Assembly: GCA_041743085.1 (NCBI GenBank)
Contig: JBGTNL010000019.1
Location: forward strand, 248,001 to 312,000
DNA: 64,000 nucleotides
Direction of reading: 5' to 3'
From: JAFMPW01 sp041743085
GTDB taxonomy: Bacteria > Bacteroidota > Bacteroidia > Flavobacteriales > Flavobacteriaceae
Part shown: piece after piece, positions 61,789 through 64,000 of the stretch
How the letters are laid out: each line of letters starts with the position of its first letter
Position numbering within the stretch: position 1 is the stretch's first letter
Notes under the pieces: model-generated
What the model was told of the DNA's origin: nothing
Seen by the model: only the letters and a program-made list of their open reading frames with translations
The model's database searches: none
Program-made: the position numbers and the translations under genes

Positions 61789-62283
61789 TTATTTAGTAGT
61801 GATGAAATCTCCGAAAACGGGGTCTAGCCCCCAACTTCCAAACCCTGTCGGGTGCGCTCCTGGGGGATGTGCGCCTGCAGCCTTATAACTAAGCTGCTGG
61901 GTGTATGCTGCGGCAGAAGGTACTACAGTTTTGTCAGGTGTTAGGTTAGGACTGGGTGGAACACGGGCATAATAGCGATACCAAACGAGGGACATGCTTG
62001 TCCATTGGCCATAGTACCAAAGCATTATAATACCCTTACATATTGGCCAAAGGGTGGGTGATGCCACTATATCGACGCGCATGAAGCGGTCACGTGCTTT
62101 TGTCGTATTATGACTAAAAACAGCTTTTGTAGTATCATATAGAAATGTGGCAACGTGCTTTCCAATTTCATCTTCTACAAGTTTTTGGTACGAATAAACC
62201 AAACCTGTGCCTTCAAGATCTATTACGGAATAACCTGTAAGTTCTGAGGATAAATTCAGAAAAATGTGGTGATTTTCATCCAT
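61789..62283 (-). CDS. Small subunit-like protein (sorbitol dehydrogenase small-subunit type)
   Basis: A 164-residue protein. NLSSELTGYSVIDLEGTGLVY at the start, KGIIMLWYYGQW in the middle and AHPTGFGSWGLDPVFGD at the end match the layout of the FAD-linked sorbitol dehydrogenase small-subunit family (LTG start, WYxG, GxxxW end). It has no Tat or Sec signal, which is odd for that family. It probably forms a complex with the GMC protein encoded 8 bp downstream. Confidence 0.5.
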   Translation of the reverse strand: MDENHHIFLNLSSELTGYSVIDLEGTGLVYSYQKLVEDEIGKHVATFLYDTTKAVFSHNTTKARDRFMRVDIVASPTLWPICKGIIMLWYYGQWTSMSLVWYRYYARVPPSPNLTPDKTVVPSAAAYTQQLSYKAAGAHPPGAHPTGFGSWGLDPVFGDFITTK

Positions 62284-62293
62284 CTGGGCAGGG

Positions 62294-63187
62294 TTAACGA
62301 ATGGGATCTTTCAGGCGCGTGTGCCCGGATGATGCAGCCGGAGGGGAGTTATATAACAACACGCCAACGGCCATAGGATCGCCCTTAAAAACGGAGGACA
62401 TTTCTTTCTGCATGATGTGTTTTGCATTTCCTATAACGAGCTCAACCGAATTTTTAGGAAGCGGATCGATAGGTGTGCTGTCAGAGCTAACGTACCAGCT
62501 TTTAAATAATCCGAAAATAACCCGAGAGGAAGTAATCATAAATTTTTTGCCCTTGTCCTTTCCGTTCGTTTCCTTGAGATTTGCATATGCGGGTACTGGT
62601 GAAAAAGGAGAAGTAGTGGCTATAGGAAAGTCTGGCCCCGTTGTATCTACTTTTAGATCAAAAATATAGGGCGTTTGCGATTTAGGCGCTTTCCTATGTG
62701 CGTAGCACCTTATCCACCAAGTCTTGATTTCAGGAGCATTTACGTCTGGTACGGCAAAGTCAAAAGAAGCTACAAACTTTACCTCTCCATATTTTTCACT
62801 CCCAGCAACCACCGCAGTTTCACTGTCACATGGCACATTTATCCTGTAATTGCCATACGTTTTCGATTGATCCCCTCCGTTGAGATATTCCGCTACGCTC
62901 AGGGCAGGTTCCGTCCCTTCGCGAAAAGTTGGATATGCAACCACATTAAATTCTACCTCATTTACATAGCTGGAGTAATTTCCACCGAAACCGGCGTATC
63001 TTTCAAAGTTTAGATTTACCAGTGCGTTTCCGTCAAAAATGCCCGGCACTAATCCCGTTCCCTTGAGAAGTGATTTAACCGCCGGGACCGGGACACTGAA
63101 AAACGTCATCAGCGATTGTAGTGATCCGTAATTAAAATTTCCTAAGGATGTTGTTTGTTGAGGATGATTATTGGTTGTTTTTTTCAT
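62294..63187 (-). CDS. Acetoacetate decarboxylase-fold protein
   Basis: A 297-residue protein, first gene of the operon. After a variable N-terminus (to about 70), FERYAGFGGNYSSYVNEVEFNV and PCDSETAVVAGSEKYGEVKFVA resemble the acetoacetate decarboxylase family (DSEAALAAGREIWG-x-P-K). Lys in EVKF could be the Schiff-base lysine, although the family Pro before it is Val. ADC-fold proteins decarboxylate 3-oxo acids or act as aldolase/dehydratases; the activity here is unknown. Confidence 0.5.
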   Translation of the reverse strand: MKKTTNNHPQQTTSLGNFNYGSLQSLMTFFSVPVPAVKSLLKGTGLVPGIFDGNALVNLNFERYAGFGGNYSSYVNEVEFNVVAYPTFREGTEPALSVAEYLNGGDQSKTYGNYRINVPCDSETAVVAGSEKYGEVKFVASFDFAVPDVNAPEIKTWWIRCYAHRKAPKSQTPYIFDLKVDTTGPDFPIATTSPFSPVPAYANLKETNGKDKGKKFMITSSRVIFGLFKSWYVSSDSTPIDPLPKNSVELVIGNAKHIMQKEMSSVFKGDPMAVGVLLYNSPPAASSGHTRLKDPIR

Positions 63188-63564
63188 ATTTGAAGAGTTT
63201 CAAGAGGTTATGGTCGCTAATAAATGTAATGATTTTATTTCATATTAACATGGATTTTTTGACACACTACACTTGACCGGTATTGGATTTTATGATTGGC
63301 ACACATTGGGTATCATCATCTTATAGAAAAACAGATTCACTTTTAAGGTACTCCCTTTAGAAAATTCTTGATGGGCTGTGCGTTTGTACAAAATAATTTG
63401 CTAACTTCTAAAACTTTCAAAATAGCAGTAAACCAACAAGGGTGGGTTTTGTGAAGTATAATTTCCACAATTGTAATGGTTTTGGATGACAAAATTCAAG
63501 AACGCATAACCCATGGTTCTTTCAAAGATGTCGAAACCGGTCAACTTGTCTAAAAACAGAGCAA
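63188..63564. other. Divergent promoter region of the redox operon and DNase II-like gene
   Basis: 377 bp without a gene. A TACATTTA sequence (63221-63228, minus strand) is a degenerate -7 box some 34 bp before the operon start. No repeats or hairpins of note. Confidence 0.4.
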
Positions 63565-64000
63565 ATGGAACTTAAGGTTATCAATGACCAGGGAAATAAG
63601 TCTATTGACTGGTGGTTTATGTATAAGTTGCCTGAAAATTTAGATCCAAAAACGGGAGCTGCAGCCAAATTTAAAAAATCGACCGGTTTGGAATATATGT
63701 ATTTCGAAGCCGGCCAAACGGGACTGATGCAACTGTCTTCTAAAAAATTGAATAATCAAGAGGGGGCGTTGTACAACACCCTAAAGCCTATTTATGGGGC
63801 CGGCCATAAGTTTAAAGATACCCTTGGTTGGATCTGTTATAATGATGAAAAGCCTGCGACGGCGACTAATGATGACGAAAAAGGGCATACCAAGGGAATA
63901 TTGTCTTTTGACCTTAAATCGGATACCGCCATCTGGCTGCTCCATAGCTGGCCTAAATTTCCCGATACCCGTTCTGAAAAAATAGGTTCTGCCGAATATG
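63565..64000 (+). CDS. DNase II-like protein, N-terminal part (runs off window end)
   Basis: An open frame from ATG 63565 to the window end, 145 codons: MELKVINDQGNKSIDWWFMY, KLPENLDPK... GLEYMYFEAG, NNQEGALYNTLKPIYG, WICYNDEKP, then GHTKGILSFDLKSDTAIWLL and HSWPKFPD. This matches the DNase II family start (G-x-x-VDWWFxYKLP), the ALxxTL segment, YND and the active-site HTKG-x-L-x-F. DNase II is mostly an animal acid nuclease with sporadic bacterial members. No signal peptide is visible and the second catalytic His (C-terminal half) is outside the window. Confidence 0.8.
   Translation, partial: MELKVINDQGNKSIDWWFMYKLPENLDPKTGAAAKFKKSTGLEYMYFEAGQTGLMQLSSKKLNNQEGALYNTLKPIYGAGHKFKDTLGWICYNDEKPATATNDDEKGHTKGILSFDLKSDTAIWLLHSWPKFPDTRSEKIGSAEY

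Noticed and set aside
1..64000. CRISPR array, prophage, integrative element, toxin-antitoxin or restriction system
   Set aside because: No spaced direct repeats, phage, integrase, toxin or restriction genes were found on either strand.
1..64000. tRNA or rRNA genes
   Set aside because: No T-arm GGTTCRA-type sequence with matching stems, and no rRNA sequence was seen.

Overview
The window is a stretch of a Bacteroidota chromosome, almost certainly a marine or environmental member of the Flavobacteriaceae. Evidence: promoters of the TTG / TAnnTTTG type instead of sigma70 boxes, lipoproteins with short lipoboxes, a TonB-dependent receptor with a CarboxypepD_reg-like N-terminus, DUF3108, DUF4382 and DUF4440 proteins, a DksA-like protein without zinc cysteines, and kynurenine-pathway genes. 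I cannot name the genus. Left part (1-25 kb) is mostly housekeeping: tryptophan 2,3-dioxygenase, 4-hydroxyphenylpyruvate dioxygenase, a patatin/outer-membrane fusion, uvrC, 5-formyl-THF cyclo-ligase, lspA, a dksA-like gene with ileS, recO with a TonB receptor, gdhA and cystathionine gamma-synthase, then an ArsC/Spx-like protein and a drug/metabolite transporter. Middle part (25-53 kb) mixes metabolic genes (nitronate monooxygenase, bestrophin channel, YheT hydrolase, cytochrome c, gpsA and glpD for glycerol 3-phosphate, an SUMF1-like and a Gfo/Idh/MocA pair, 3-hydroxyanthranilate dioxygenase, a CHASE histidine kinase, an ALDH7 dehydrogenase, acyl-ACP desaturase, fructokinase) with many decayed genes. 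The decayed genes are a striking feature: a SnoaL-like pseudogene, a SulP transporter reduced in frame to 119 codons, a frameshifted lipoprotein, a PBP1C tail, an SPFH / zinc-ribbon membrane deletion remnant, an amylosucrase relic beside fructokinase, and a sulfatase stub that lost its catalytic cysteine. Small repeats lie among them: three copies of a 213-214 bp MITE-like element with 9-bp target duplications, two copies of a second inverted-repeat element, a 127-bp element between convergent genes, and mosaic palindromic repeats that share both ends but differ in the middle. Right part (55-64 kb) looks accessory. A four-gene minus-strand operon encodes an acetoacetate-decarboxylase-like protein, a small subunit resembling the sorbitol dehydrogenase small subunit, a GMC flavoprotein oxidoreductase and a VioB-type ferritin-like diiron protein. 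It is followed on the same strand by a 1134-residue adenylate/guanylate cyclase-ATPase-TPR regulator. A divergent, truncated DNase II-like gene runs off the end of the window. This cassette is the best candidate for an undescribed system. No tRNA, rRNA, CRISPR array, complete insertion sequence or prophage was seen.
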